Source: Sphingomonas sp. BGYR3
GTDB taxonomy: Bacteria > Pseudomonadota > Alphaproteobacteria > Sphingomonadales > Sphingomonadaceae
Assembly: GCF_025153455.1 (NCBI RefSeq)
Contig: NZ_JANZNT010000001.1
Location: 806,001-870,000, forward strand
Reading direction: 5' to 3'
DNA length: 64,000 bases
This document shows positions 23,070 to 32,217 of this stretch, piece by piece. Positions within the stretch are counted from its first letter, which is position 1. The number at the start of each line of letters is the position of its first letter. A program made the position numbers and the translations under genes. The notes beneath the pieces were generated by a model that made no database searches, had not been told where the DNA came from, and saw only the letters and a list, made by a program, of their open reading frames with translations.

Positions 23070-24407
23070 TCAGCCCGCCCGGGGCAAGCTGATCGTAACG
23101 CAGGCGCCGCCCAATGTAGCAGATCGCGCAATGACCAAAGTCCCGCCATAAAGCTGCACAAGCTCGGTTGTGATTGCCAGCCCGAAACCGAAACCGGGAA
23201 GGCTTTCATCAAGGCGAACCCCCGCCTCCACCACCCGCGCGATGTCGGCTTCGGCCATGCCCGGGCCATCATCTTCAATTGCGATTAGGATGCGCGGGCC
23301 GACTTGCTCCACCGCCACTCGCACCTCGCTGCGGGCATGGCGTCCAGCATTGTCAATGAGGTTGCCCAGCAGTTCGTCGAAGTCGCGCTGTTCGACTGCA
23401 ACCGCGTAGCTGGGCGCGCCGATCGGGACGCCCACCCGGCTGAACCTGATCCCGCTGGCACGGTGGATCTGCTGGATCGTTCCCAGAAGGTCGTCAATCA
23501 CCCCATCAATCTCGGTACGTGCGCGTCCGCTGGCTGCATGGGCACCGATGCGGGCGCGCTGCAGATGGTGGGCGATGCGCTGATCAAGCGCCTCGACCAG
23601 CTTGCGCGTCTCGACCGATGCGTTCTCGCGGGCCAGGCGAAGAGAGAGCGTCGCCAGGGGCGTCTTGAGCCCATGCGCCAGATTGGCGACGTGTCGCCGT
23701 GCCTGTTCCAGGCTGGTGCGGTTCTGGTCGATCAAGCCATTGACCTCCTCCACCAGCGGTAGCAGCTCGCGTGGCTGGTTGGCGGGCAGCCGATCGGCTT
23801 CGCCCGAACGGATGCGGGCAACAGCGTTGCTCAACCGGCGCAACGGCTGCAATCCATAGCGCAGTTGCGCTGCGGTGCTCATGACAAGTGCAAATGCAAT
23901 CAAGCCGAGCGAGGCCAACAGCGTGCCGCGCGCGGCATCGAGCGGCGCGTCGATCAATTCTCGCGGGGCAAAGGCGATGATCGTCACCGGGCCGCCTGAG
24001 GTCGCGACCTCGACGAACCGGACATGGACCGCACGGCCATCGTTGGTTCGCCCGCGTCCGCCGACGATACCAGTGCCAGAGTGGCGCATCGTCCGCCGCG
24101 TGCGGAAGCTTTGCAACGCCGATCCGCTCGACCATTGCCGTGCCGTGCCGCGCACCGCCCAGCCCCAGCCGCTGTCTCGTGTGTCGAATTTGGGCAGGCT
24201 GACGATGCGGGCGGGCGCGACCGATCCATCGGGTTCCAACGCGCGCTCCAGCACGCCGATCTGGGTGTCGAGCGTCTTGTCGACGCCGACCATGACAAAG
24301 CGTTCGAGCACGCCACCGATCGCGATCGAGGCGAATACGAGGATTGCCAGACCGGTAGCTGCCGCAAGCAGGATCAACCGCGCATGGAGCGACAGGCGGC
24401 GGATCAT
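23070..24407 (-). CDS. Two-component sensor histidine kinase
   Basis: 445-aa membrane kinase. It has helix 1 at residues about 10-32, a periplasmic domain of about 125 residues, helix 2 near 165-185, a HAMP region (LRYGLQPLRRLSNAVARIRSG), a dimerisation H-box NLAHGLKTPLA, and ATPase boxes N (LIDNAGRHA), G1 (EDDGPGM) and G2 (GFGFGLAI). HGLKTP in place of HELRTP is typical of the PhoQ-like group. Its start overlaps the regulator stop, so the two genes form one operon. The signal is unknown; location suggests cell-envelope or plant-phenolic stress. Confidence 0.93.
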   Translation of the reverse strand: MIRRLSLHARLILLAAATGLAILVFASIAIGGVLERFVMVGVDKTLDTQIGVLERALEPDGSVAPARIVSLPKFDTRDSGWGWAVRGTARQWSSGSALQSFRTRRTMRHSGTGIVGGRGRTNDGRAVHVRFVEVATSGGPVTIIAFAPRELIDAPLDAARGTLLASLGLIAFALVMSTAAQLRYGLQPLRRLSNAVARIRSGEADRLPANQPRELLPLVEEVNGLIDQNRTSLEQARRHVANLAHGLKTPLATLSLRLARENASVETRKLVEALDQRIAHHLQRARIGAHAASGRARTEIDGVIDDLLGTIQQIHRASGIRFSRVGVPIGAPSYAVAVEQRDFDELLGNLIDNAGRHARSEVRVAVEQVGPRILIAIEDDGPGMAEADIARVVEAGVRLDESLPGFGFGLAITTELVQLYGGTLVIARSATLGGACVTISLPRAG

Positions 24408-25066
24408 GCCGGCTCGATGAGGCTGTAGCCCCGTCCGCGCACCGTCTCGATCATGGCTGCGCCGATCTTGCGCCGCACCCGGCCGACGATCACCTCAAGC
24501 GAATTGGAATCGCCCGCGCCGTCATATTCATACACCCGCTCCAACAGTTCACCGCGGTCCACCACCTTGTTCTTGCGCAGGATCAGCGCCGACAGCACGC
24601 GCCATTCAAAGGCCGTCAGCTTCAGCGGCAGGCCATCCAGTTCGAAATGGCCGAGCTGGGTGTCGAAGGTCAGCGGCCCGCAGGTGATGCGCGGGGCGGC
24701 GTGGCCCGCCGACCGCCGCACCAGCGCGCGCAGGCGCAGGATCACCTCCTCGGTGCGGAAGGGCTTGACCAGGAAATCATCGGCCCCGGCCTTGAACCCG
24801 GCAACCTTGTCCGACCAGCCATCGCGCGCGGTCAAGATCAGCACCGGAAGCGCGCGGCCGTTTTCGCGCCAGCCGCTTAGCACCGACAGGCCGGGAAGGC
24901 CTGGCAGCCCCAGATCGAGCACCGCTGCGTCATAGGGTTCGGTATCGCCAAGATGCAGCGCGTCGATCCCGTTGCCCGCGATGTCGACGGCAAAATGTTC
25001 CGCGCGCAGGGCATGGGCGATTTCTTCGGCCAGAGCCGGATCGTCTTCTACCAGCAGTACCCGCAT
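24404..25066 (-). CDS. OmpR-family response regulator
   Basis: 220-aa regulator with receiver domain (LLVEDDPALAEEIA; phosphoacceptor in AAVLDLGLPGLPG; lysine in DDFLVKPF) and a winged-helix C-terminus (LKLTAFEWRVLSALILRKN, VIVGRVRRKIG, ETVRGRGYSLI). The start at 25066 was chosen because MRVLLVEDDP is the normal receiver opening; the longer reading adds 13 residues that cross a likely RBS. Gene order regulator-kinase, divergent from a periplasmic OB-fold protein, resembles qseBC-ygiW. Confidence 0.94.
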   Translation of the reverse strand: MRVLLVEDDPALAEEIAHALRAEHFAVDIAGNGIDALHLGDTEPYDAAVLDLGLPGLPGLSVLSGWRENGRALPVLILTARDGWSDKVAGFKAGADDFLVKPFRTEEVILRLRALVRRSAGHAAPRITCGPLTFDTQLGHFELDGLPLKLTAFEWRVLSALILRKNKVVDRGELLERVYEYDGAGDSNSLEVIVGRVRRKIGAAMIETVRGRGYSLIEPA

Positions 25067-25183
25067 CGCTCGCTTTCCCGCGCCACGTTTATGGCCGCCA
25101 CCCAAACCGAACCTGAACGGCGCGGTTCAGTGACGGTGGGGGTGAGGATCATACAAGGATCTCGATCAACAAGGAGATAAGAC

Positions 25184-25717
25184 GTGATCAAGATCGATAG
25201 CCCCTTTCGTCGGTGGATGGCAGCGATCGGCCTGATGCTGGTTGGCGGTGCGGCTGGGGCTGCTGCAACCCACGCGTTGCAACCCATCGCCGTAATGGCT
25301 CCGGCTAAGCCCATCGCTATTTCCAGCCTGCCCAGTCTCGCTTCCGCGACCTTCAATCCCGCAATCGTCGCGGTCAAGGGCCGGATCGCCGAGGTCTATG
25401 GCGAAAGCTTCATCCTTGAAGACGGGTCTGGTCGGCTGCTGATCGCGCAACGCAAGGCGCAGGGATTTGCCCCGACAGTTGGCCAGACCGTCACCGTGCA
25501 GGGCCAGATGGACGGCACCATGCTGCGGCCGATGTTCATCGCCGACACGCAGGGCCGTGCCTATGCCACAGGACGCATGGGCGGTCGGCATGGCGATCGC
25601 GGCCGCCGGTTTGAAGGACGGGGCCACAGTGACCTGGAACGCGCAGGCGGCCCAGCACAGCCGGGCCTGTCCAGCGAGGCGCCGCAGCCTGCCGCTCCGG
25701 CTTCCCTTGCCAATTGA
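25184..25717 (+). CDS. Exported OB-fold protein next to the two-component system
   Basis: 177-aa protein with an N-terminal membrane or signal segment (MAAIGLMLVGGAAGAAATHA) and an OB-fold-like domain (VKGRIAEVYGESFILEDGSG, VGQTVTVQGQMDG) of the periplasmic YgiW/NirD-like kind. The C-terminus is a basic, Gly/Arg-rich low-complexity tail (GRMGGRHGDRGRRFEGRG). The start is GTG at 25184, supported by AAGGAG 7 bases upstream. Divergence from the regulator gene suggests it is a target of that system. It may bind a small anion or peptide. Confidence 0.75.
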   Translation: MIKIDSPFRRWMAAIGLMLVGGAAGAAATHALQPIAVMAPAKPIAISSLPSLASATFNPAIVAVKGRIAEVYGESFILEDGSGRLLIAQRKAQGFAPTVGQTVTVQGQMDGTMLRPMFIADTQGRAYATGRMGGRHGDRGRRFEGRGHSDLERAGGPAQPGLSSEAPQPAAPASLAN

Positions 25718-25736
25718 TCATTGGCACGATGATGGA

Positions 25737-27074
25737 ATGAATGCGATGCCCTTCAAGCTCAAATTGCCCACAGGCTTTGCCGCCGCGCTGCTGTGCGTTG
25801 CCAGCACTGCCCACGCCGGGAGGACCGATCCCGCCAAACCCGACGTCACTGCGATAACGCAGGTATCAGGAGATGGGCAGCGGCTGACCGCCGTGGTGCT
25901 CACCTATGACGAGCCACTCGCCAATGTGCCGCTGGCTGTCGGCGATTTTGCCGTCAAGGATCGCAGGGTCACGCGCGCCTATGTCAGCGACCGTGCAGAA
26001 CCCGGCGCGGCTGCGACAGGACAATTTGTCGTCATCGAACTTGCCGCCGATGATCCGGCCGCCACACTCAAGGTCGAGCCACCGCGGCGCGGCAGCCCGC
26101 CGGCGGCAGAGCCTGGCTTAGGCGGCATGGCCGGCCCCCCGCCGGGGATGGCGGCACCAACTTTCCGGCCGGCGGTGGCCACCGTCGAGCGCGTGCCGGA
26201 GTTTCATGCCGCGGATGGTTCCATAAAATCTCCGATCGGCTCGCCTCTGGTGAGCAGCGCCGTGCGCAATCTGGTGGTGGATAGCTTTACCCAGCACGTT
26301 TTCAGCGATCCTGTCACGGGTGATCGCCTGGTCTACAACCTGTTCATACCGGCCGATTACGACCCTGACCGTGCTTATCCGCTGGTGCTGTTTATGCACG
26401 ACGCCGGAAACACCGGCAGCGATCCGCTCATCACGCTACGCCAGGGCAATGGTGCAACCGTATGGGCAGAGCCACAAAACCAGGCGAAGCACCCGGCAAT
26501 CGTCATTGCCCCGCAATATGCCGCGCAAACAGTGAATGACAGGTCCGAAGCCACCAGCCTGCTCGATACCACCGTGCATCTGGTCGATTTCCTGACGCAG
26601 CAATACAGCATCGACCGCGACCGGCTCTATTCGACCGGCCAATCAGGCGGTGCGATGATGACGATCGCGATGAACATCAAATATCCTGATCTGTTCGCTG
26701 CATCCTACATCGTCGCGGGGCAATGGGATCCCGCGTTCGTCGCGCCGCTTGCGGAAGACCGGCTGTGGATCACGGTCGCCGAGGGCGATCTGAAGGCCTT
26801 TCCTGGCCAGAATGCCATTACCAAAACCCTCGAAGCCAAGGGTGCAACCGTCGCACGTGCACAATGGGATGGGCGATCCACCCCGGCTCAGTTCGATGCG
26901 CGTGCATCCGAGCTGATCGCGAAAGGTGCGCCGATCAACTATGTTGCCCTGACCAAGGGTACCGTCGTTCGTGCCGGTCAGCCCGACAATGGGGGGAGCA
27001 ATCACACCAATACCTGGCGGATTGCCTATTCGATCGATGCCATCCGCGAATGGCTGATGCACCAGCATCGCTGA
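25737..27074 (+). CDS. Exported alpha/beta-hydrolase (esterase/peptidase type)
   Basis: 445-aa secreted hydrolase. The signal peptide (GFAAALLCVASTAHA) is followed by an N-terminal beta-sandwich region of about 140 residues, a Gly/Pro linker (GGMAGPPPGMAAP) and a C-terminal alpha/beta-hydrolase domain. That domain has the oxyanion region LVLFMHDAGNTGSD and the nucleophile elbow STGQSGGAMM. The terminal GGSNHTNTW holds a likely catalytic histidine. The architecture resembles COG4099-type predicted peptidases and phenolic esterases. ATG 25737 is 20 bases after the OB-fold gene; the upstream open frame is a shadow of that gene. Confidence 0.8.
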   Translation: MNAMPFKLKLPTGFAAALLCVASTAHAGRTDPAKPDVTAITQVSGDGQRLTAVVLTYDEPLANVPLAVGDFAVKDRRVTRAYVSDRAEPGAAATGQFVVIELAADDPAATLKVEPPRRGSPPAAEPGLGGMAGPPPGMAAPTFRPAVATVERVPEFHAADGSIKSPIGSPLVSSAVRNLVVDSFTQHVFSDPVTGDRLVYNLFIPADYDPDRAYPLVLFMHDAGNTGSDPLITLRQGNGATVWAEPQNQAKHPAIVIAPQYAAQTVNDRSEATSLLDTTVHLVDFLTQQYSIDRDRLYSTGQSGGAMMTIAMNIKYPDLFAASYIVAGQWDPAFVAPLAEDRLWITVAEGDLKAFPGQNAITKTLEAKGATVARAQWDGRSTPAQFDARASELIAKGAPINYVALTKGTVVRAGQPDNGGSNHTNTWRIAYSIDAIREWLMHQHR

Positions 27075-27094
27075 CCGACAGAACACGGAGCAAG

Positions 27095-28612
27095 ATGATG
27101 ATTAGTCGTCGAACGGTACTCGGATACGGCACGACAGGCGTTATCACGGGCCTTGCCGGAGGGTGCGTGTCCCCTGCTATCCGTACCTCGCGGGATCGAC
27201 TGCGGTTTGATCCTGTGGCGTTCACCGAAAGGACCCGACAGATCACCACCGGCACGGGCCGGCACAACGTGGTCTACCGGTTCTACCGTGCAATCCCCTA
27301 TGTCGCGAACCCGATCGATGCCCGCTATCAAAGCCTCAATATCAGCGTCCCCATCAGCATCGATGGCCGCGCGGTCGATGCCCGAAATGCGCCGATCGTA
27401 TTTGCGAACGCGGTTGGGGGATACATGCCGTCATCGGTGGTCGATGCCACGGACGTCGGCGGTGCGGGCGGTCCGGGTGGCCCCGGTGGACCCGGCAGGC
27501 CTGCGGGAGCAGGCGGCCCACCTCCTGGTGCTGCGCCGATGGGCCGTCGCGTCAGCAAGCCGGAATATGCCCTTGCCGCCGGCATGGTCGTGGTCGAGCC
27601 GGGCGCGCGCGGACGCACGCTGGTGAATGACGCAGGGCAATATTACGGCACAGCCCCGGCGGCGATCGTCGATCTGAAAGCGGCCATACGCTATCTGCGG
27701 CACAATAGGGGCATTATTCCCGGCGACGTCGAGCGGATCATATCGACCGGCACCAGTGCAGGCGGTGCGCTGTCCGCGCTGCTCGGCGCTTCTTGCGACA
27801 ACAGCCTCTATGAACCCTATCTGCAAGCCATCGGCGCTGCCGCTACCAGTGACGCGATCCACGCCGTTGGAGCATGGTGCCCGATCACCGATCTCGAACA
27901 TGCCGATATGGCCTATGAGTGGAACTGGGGCGAACTGGCACCCGCCTCCGGCGCTGATCTGGACCGTGCCCTGTCCGATGAGCTGAAAACCATGTTTGCC
28001 GAGTATCAGCGCAACCTCAACCTCAGCATGGGCGATGGCACACCGCTCACTGCTGATTCCTATGCTCGTCATCTGATGCGCGAATATCTGATTCCCGCTG
28101 CGACCCGCTATCTCGCCGGATTGCCCGATGACGAGCGCCGGTCATACCTCTCGAAGCATCCGCAGATCGGCTGGTCGGAACGTCAGGCGCGCTTCACTTG
28201 GTCGGACTATCTCCGCCATGTCGGTCCGCGCAAGAAATCGGCACCGGCCTTTGATGCCTTTGACCTTTCAACCGGTGAAAACAACCTGTTCGGCAAGGAC
28301 ACCGTCAAGGCGCGGCATTTCACGCCGTTCATTGCGGCGCGATCGGGCGGCGGCGCACTTGCGCCCGATATCGCGGGAAAGACAAGCGCAATGAACCCGA
28401 TGGGCTTCCTCGCCGAGGCCAATCCCCGACGCGCGCGGCGCTGGTGGCTGCGGGTCGGCGCCAAGGACACCGACACCGCGCTGACTGTGGTGGGCAACCT
28501 TGCGGCTCAAATCCGCAAGCTCGGCGATAGCGTCGATGCCGCGATGTACTGGGATGCAGGCCACGGCGCCGACGAAGACCCGGATGCCTTTGTCCGCTGG
28601 GCAATGGGTTAG
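27095..28612 (+). CDS. Subtype-B tannase-like esterase with Tat signal
   Basis: 505-aa hydrolase that would cleave galloyl or similar phenolic esters. A twin-arginine signal with lipobox-like cysteine opens the protein (SRRTVLGYG, then LAGGC). The serine nucleophile lies in STGTSAGGALSALLGAS, the acidic residue in VGAKDTDTAL and the histidine in DAGHGADEDPDAFVRW; this triad layout is that of bacterial subtype-B tannases. An unusual collagen-like GGP-repeat insert (GGAGGPGGPGGPGRP) lies near residues 125-145. Of the two ATGs (27095 and 27098), GGAG at 27087-27090 fits the second better. It directly follows another exported hydrolase. Confidence 0.82.
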   Translation: MMISRRTVLGYGTTGVITGLAGGCVSPAIRTSRDRLRFDPVAFTERTRQITTGTGRHNVVYRFYRAIPYVANPIDARYQSLNISVPISIDGRAVDARNAPIVFANAVGGYMPSSVVDATDVGGAGGPGGPGGPGRPAGAGGPPPGAAPMGRRVSKPEYALAAGMVVVEPGARGRTLVNDAGQYYGTAPAAIVDLKAAIRYLRHNRGIIPGDVERIISTGTSAGGALSALLGASCDNSLYEPYLQAIGAAATSDAIHAVGAWCPITDLEHADMAYEWNWGELAPASGADLDRALSDELKTMFAEYQRNLNLSMGDGTPLTADSYARHLMREYLIPAATRYLAGLPDDERRSYLSKHPQIGWSERQARFTWSDYLRHVGPRKKSAPAFDAFDLSTGENNLFGKDTVKARHFTPFIAARSGGGALAPDIAGKTSAMNPMGFLAEANPRRARRWWLRVGAKDTDTALTVVGNLAAQIRKLGDSVDAAMYWDAGHGADEDPDAFVRWAMG

Positions 28613-28634
28613 GCTCGCAGGACGCGGCCGGACA

Positions 28635-28940
28635 TCAATCTACCAGCTCAAGCGGCCAGAGGTCGACTGACGGGGGCCCCTCGAGAAGATCCATCAGCGA
28701 GTTGAGGTCACCAGTAGAATCGCGCCATGCGACATAACGCTTGTAGTGCTCCAACGATTGCCACCACTCAATCATCATGAACTTGTTCGAGCCGTCCTGC
28801 TTGTAGTGCGGAGAAATGCCCAGGCATCCGTCATATTTGAGCGTTACCGGCAGGATGGTATTCAAAAGGGCACGCAGCTTGGGCTCGGCTCCCTCACGCA
28901 TGATCGATGTCAGGATGATAAGCACGGGACCTTGTTCCAT
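28635..28940 (-). CDS. ABM-fold (antibiotic biosynthesis monooxygenase-like) small protein
   Basis: 101-aa dimeric alpha/beta-barrel type protein. GPVLIILTSIMREGAEPKLRALL and YDGCLGISPHYKQDGSNKFMMIEWWQSLEHYKRYVAWR match the ABM domain pattern. Members oxidise quinols or act as dimeric accessory enzymes. It lies 70 bases after the TonB receptor stop on the same strand and may be co-transcribed. The start at 28940 omits 15 residues of the longer reading, which run into the spacer. Confidence 0.7.
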   Translation of the reverse strand: MEQGPVLIILTSIMREGAEPKLRALLNTILPVTLKYDGCLGISPHYKQDGSNKFMMIEWWQSLEHYKRYVAWRDSTGDLNSLMDLLEGPPSVDLWPLELVD

Positions 28941-29010
28941 TTGCAGAGTACTCCAGTACAGAAAATGCTGCTCCCGGCGGTGCACTGCTCACCGCCGGGA
29001 GGCGCGGGAT

Positions 29011-31524
29011 TTAGAAATTGAACGTCAAGCGAGCGCCATAGGTCCGCGGCATGCCCGCAAATCGAAACACCGTGTCGAGCTGGCTGTCGGCCGTGTTCCA
29101 GTAGTAGGTATCGAAAAGGTTGCGGGCATAGGCTTCAAGCCGCCAGCCATCCGCGTTCAGGCCAATCGTCGCATCGACGACGGTCCGCCCCTTGATGCGA
29201 AAGAATGCATCGTTGGCAGCTTGTGCCGGCGTTGTTGTGCCGCCTTCGAAACGACCATTTGAGGAGGACTGGTAGTTGGCGTTGACGTTGAACTGCAACT
29301 CCAAGTCGGTGCTGATCGGGTAGTTGTAATCAAGGGCACCGACTACTGACCATTCCGGCGTATAGGTCAGTGCAGCTCCGGCAAAGTTGCGCGGGGTGCC
29401 GCTATCGTCGAAGGCATTGAATTCCCGGACCTCGGAATGGACGTAGGTTGCAGCGCCGCGCAGTCGCAAGCCTTCGGTTACGGCGACTGTCAGCTCTGCC
29501 TCAGCGCCGTAGACTTCCGACTTCGGTACGTTGAGCAGCCGGTTAAGCGTTCCAAAGATGATATCTGGAATCTTTGCGTAGACCTGCTTGTCTGTATAGT
29601 CGTAATAGAAGGTGGCTGCGTTAAATTGGACGCGCCGATCAAAAAGCGACGCCTTCACGCCTAGTTCGAAAGCGTCGAGACGTTCTTGCGTTACCGGGTC
29701 GAGCTGGGCGGCAATATTGGCCGGAAGGGCAGGAAAGCCGCCCGCCTTGTATCCGCGGCTGAAACTTGCATATCCAAGCAGGCCAGGGCGCGGCGTCCAA
29801 TTGATGGCGGTACGGAACGAGAGATTATCCTGCGAAAGGCGCCCTTCGATCGGGTCGGAAAATGCAGACAGGTCATTTTCCAGTGTGAGGCATTGCCCGG
29901 GTGTAATCGTCGTTGGCTGTCGCAGGATAAGCGTGCCCACAAAGGCGGCAAAGGCATCATTATTGCCGTCGATATCAAATACGCAGCCGGTATTGCTCGC
30001 GGTATCACGGGTATAGCGCGCACCAATATTGATTGCGATTTTATCGGATAGCTGAATATCGCCATTGGCGAATGCACCGTACGTGCGGGCAACACCCTGC
30101 AGTCCGAAATTATTGGTCTGGAAACCATTTACCGCGAGGTCGGGTACGCTGTAGGCAGCCGTGTTGATGCCCGCGAGCGCGATAAATCCTGGCCGAGCCG
30201 GGGCGGGTATGCCCACGATGGTTGCCGCCAGTTCGGGATTTACCTTGAGCAAAGTCGCTAGGCTGCGGATACCGATCGCAGCACTTGCGTCATAAGTATA
30301 GGCGATCACGTTCTCGCGCAGCCTGTCTTCCGAAAAATAGCCGCCGAGTTGCCATTTGAAGGTGTCGGTATCGCCGCTTAGGCGCAGTTCCTGAGAAAAG
30401 CTCTTGATCCGCCCCGGATTACCGTTGGTGAGAATTTCTGTGGCCACCCCATCGACACTGGTCACGTCATTGCGCCGCACATCGCCATAGGATGTCAGCG
30501 AGGTCACTTCGATCGCGTCGGAAAGGCTGTAGTTCAGACGCAGATTGATGCCGTAGAATTCGCCATCGGCCTTGAACGGCGGGCGTGTGCGCGTAGCGGT
30601 TGGCTGATAGTCGGCAGGGGTCCAGTCAGCGTCCCGGCTGTTGGTCGGGTTCGGGATGAGGCTGGCATTGACACGCGGGTCTGGAAAAGCCGGGTTGCCG
30701 GGGACATAGCGGATCGCCTGCGGCGCCTGAGTGTCGGATTGATCACGCCAGTAGGCGATTGCGAGCAAAGCGCTGAAGTCTGTTGTCGGCTCCCAGAGCA
30801 AGCTGGCGCGAAGCGCCTTGCGGTTACGTTCGCCAAGCCGGTCATCCGGCCGGGTTACACTGCGCTGCCAGCCATCAAGGGCCAGCTCAACCTTGCCTGC
30901 CACCCGATAGCTTAGCGTAGAGGTAATCGGCCCCGTGACATAGCCCTGGATGCCATAGGTTTCATAATTGCCGATTTCGAAGGTGACTGCGCCTTCGGTT
31001 GTACCCTTGGGCTTGCCGGTGATATAATTTACCACCCCGCCCGTCGTGCTTCGGCCATAGAGCAGTCCTTGCGGACCCTTCAGAACTTCTACACGCTCAA
31101 GATCGAAAGCGATATCCGAGCCCATATAGGGATAAGCATAAGCGACCTCATCGACGTAAATCCCAACCGGTGATGTCGAAGTCAGGTTTTGATTCTGAAA
31201 TCCGACGCCGCGAAGCGTATATATGGGTGTATTGGACTGCGATTTTGCGACCGATAATGCGGGGACAATCTTGATAAGGTCATCCGTGCTCCGGACACCC
31301 AATCGCTCCAATTCCGATCCACCGATGGCTGTAATCGAAATCGGAATATCATTGACGGACTCAGAACGTTTTTGGGCGGTAACAATGATGTCTTCCAAGG
31401 CTGTTTGAGCTTCACCCTGATCAGGCGCGGATGACGCCTCTTGCGCACTTGCCAGGCCTGGCAGCCATAAGGTCATGGCGCTTACGCCGACACAGAGAGC
31501 AACACGCTGTGCTGAAAATCCCAT
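29011..31524 (-). CDS. TonB-dependent receptor, large substrate-uptake type
   Basis: 837-aa outer-membrane receptor. It has a signal peptide (GLASAQ), the TonB box-like DIIVTAQKRSESVNDIPIS, a plug (IYTLRGVGFQNQNL, VEVLKGPQGLLYGRSTTGGVVN), and a beta-barrel that ends in GARLTFNF. The motif VTAQKR...PIS is typical of the many sphingomonad receptors linked to catabolic clusters for aromatic or complex natural substrates, rather than of siderophore receptors. The second ATG (31524) is used because GGGGAGGA lies 5 bases upstream. Confidence 0.9.
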   Translation of the reverse strand: MGFSAQRVALCVGVSAMTLWLPGLASAQEASSAPDQGEAQTALEDIIVTAQKRSESVNDIPISITAIGGSELERLGVRSTDDLIKIVPALSVAKSQSNTPIYTLRGVGFQNQNLTSTSPVGIYVDEVAYAYPYMGSDIAFDLERVEVLKGPQGLLYGRSTTGGVVNYITGKPKGTTEGAVTFEIGNYETYGIQGYVTGPITSTLSYRVAGKVELALDGWQRSVTRPDDRLGERNRKALRASLLWEPTTDFSALLAIAYWRDQSDTQAPQAIRYVPGNPAFPDPRVNASLIPNPTNSRDADWTPADYQPTATRTRPPFKADGEFYGINLRLNYSLSDAIEVTSLTSYGDVRRNDVTSVDGVATEILTNGNPGRIKSFSQELRLSGDTDTFKWQLGGYFSEDRLRENVIAYTYDASAAIGIRSLATLLKVNPELAATIVGIPAPARPGFIALAGINTAAYSVPDLAVNGFQTNNFGLQGVARTYGAFANGDIQLSDKIAINIGARYTRDTASNTGCVFDIDGNNDAFAAFVGTLILRQPTTITPGQCLTLENDLSAFSDPIEGRLSQDNLSFRTAINWTPRPGLLGYASFSRGYKAGGFPALPANIAAQLDPVTQERLDAFELGVKASLFDRRVQFNAATFYYDYTDKQVYAKIPDIIFGTLNRLLNVPKSEVYGAEAELTVAVTEGLRLRGAATYVHSEVREFNAFDDSGTPRNFAGAALTYTPEWSVVGALDYNYPISTDLELQFNVNANYQSSSNGRFEGGTTTPAQAANDAFFRIKGRTVVDATIGLNADGWRLEAYARNLFDTYYWNTADSQLDTVFRFAGMPRTYGARLTFNF

Positions 31525-31600
31525 GATTATCCTCCCCATTTCGTTGTTTTATTTACACGTTCACTGGACATGAGCCTCGTTGGGCGCACCACCCTTTGAG

Positions 31601-32047
31601 CTAGTCATTTGCCTTTATTTTCAATAAGTTGGTTGCCGTTGCGGTAGCGACTGCCGTTCCGTCGGCAAGTGTGAGATCAGCCTGAGCAAAGATGACTGAT
31701 CGGGTACGGCGGCGGATCGTGGCTTCAGCGCGAAAGGCGCCAAGTGGCGCGGGGCGAAGACAGACAAGATCAAGATTTGTCGTTGCTGGCGAGGCACCCG
31801 ATGGCATGGCCGCCATGACGGAAACGATCATTGCGTAATCGAGCATGGCAGCGATCGCACCGCCCTGCATGACGCCAGCACCCTGCAAAAATGTGCCGTC
31901 CGGACTGAACTCCACCACAGCACCGGCATCGCAAAGCGAGATGATCTTCATGCCGAGTGCGCGCGCTATGGGCGATGCGTCGAATGCGGCCGGCAACACC
32001 ACGGCACCGGCAAGGACGCGCTCGACGAGTGCGACATCCGCGTTCAC
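31601..32047 (-). CDS. PaaI-family hotdog thioesterase
   Basis: 148-aa acyl-CoA thioesterase of the hotdog fold. The catalytic-type segment GVMQGGAIAAMLDYAM (HGG replaced by QGG) and the strand TTNLDLVCLRP are visible. The Q in place of the usual H in HGG is a noticeable change near the active site. It probably relieves CoA trapping when aromatic or alicyclic acyl-CoAs accumulate. Upstream, TACTTATGAGTA at 32074-32085 is an imperfect 12-bp palindrome that may be an operator. Confidence 0.78.
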   Translation of the reverse strand: MNADVALVERVLAGAVVLPAAFDASPIARALGMKIISLCDAGAVVEFSPDGTFLQGAGVMQGGAIAAMLDYAMIVSVMAAMPSGASPATTNLDLVCLRPAPLGAFRAEATIRRRTRSVIFAQADLTLADGTAVATATATNLLKIKAND

Positions 32048-32073
32048 AGCACATACTCTCCCATCAATTTATT

Positions 32074-32085
32074 TACTTATGAGTA
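32074..32085. promoter_or_regulatory. Imperfect 12-bp palindrome before the thioesterase gene
   Basis: TACTTATGAGTA reads the same on both strands at 10 of 12 positions. It lies 27 bases before the thioesterase start in an AT-rich stretch and fits a TetR-type operator. Confidence 0.3.
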
Positions 32086-32217
32086 GATTAATGGCCGCAT
32101 TAGTCAATAGCGTCGTATTGCTGGCAGGTGAGCCGCATGTTTTGCGCCGGGAAACCGCAAAAAATATCGGATCCGGCGTTCAATGCCTCAGGCTTCGCCA
32201 TGTGGCGCGGTTGAAGG

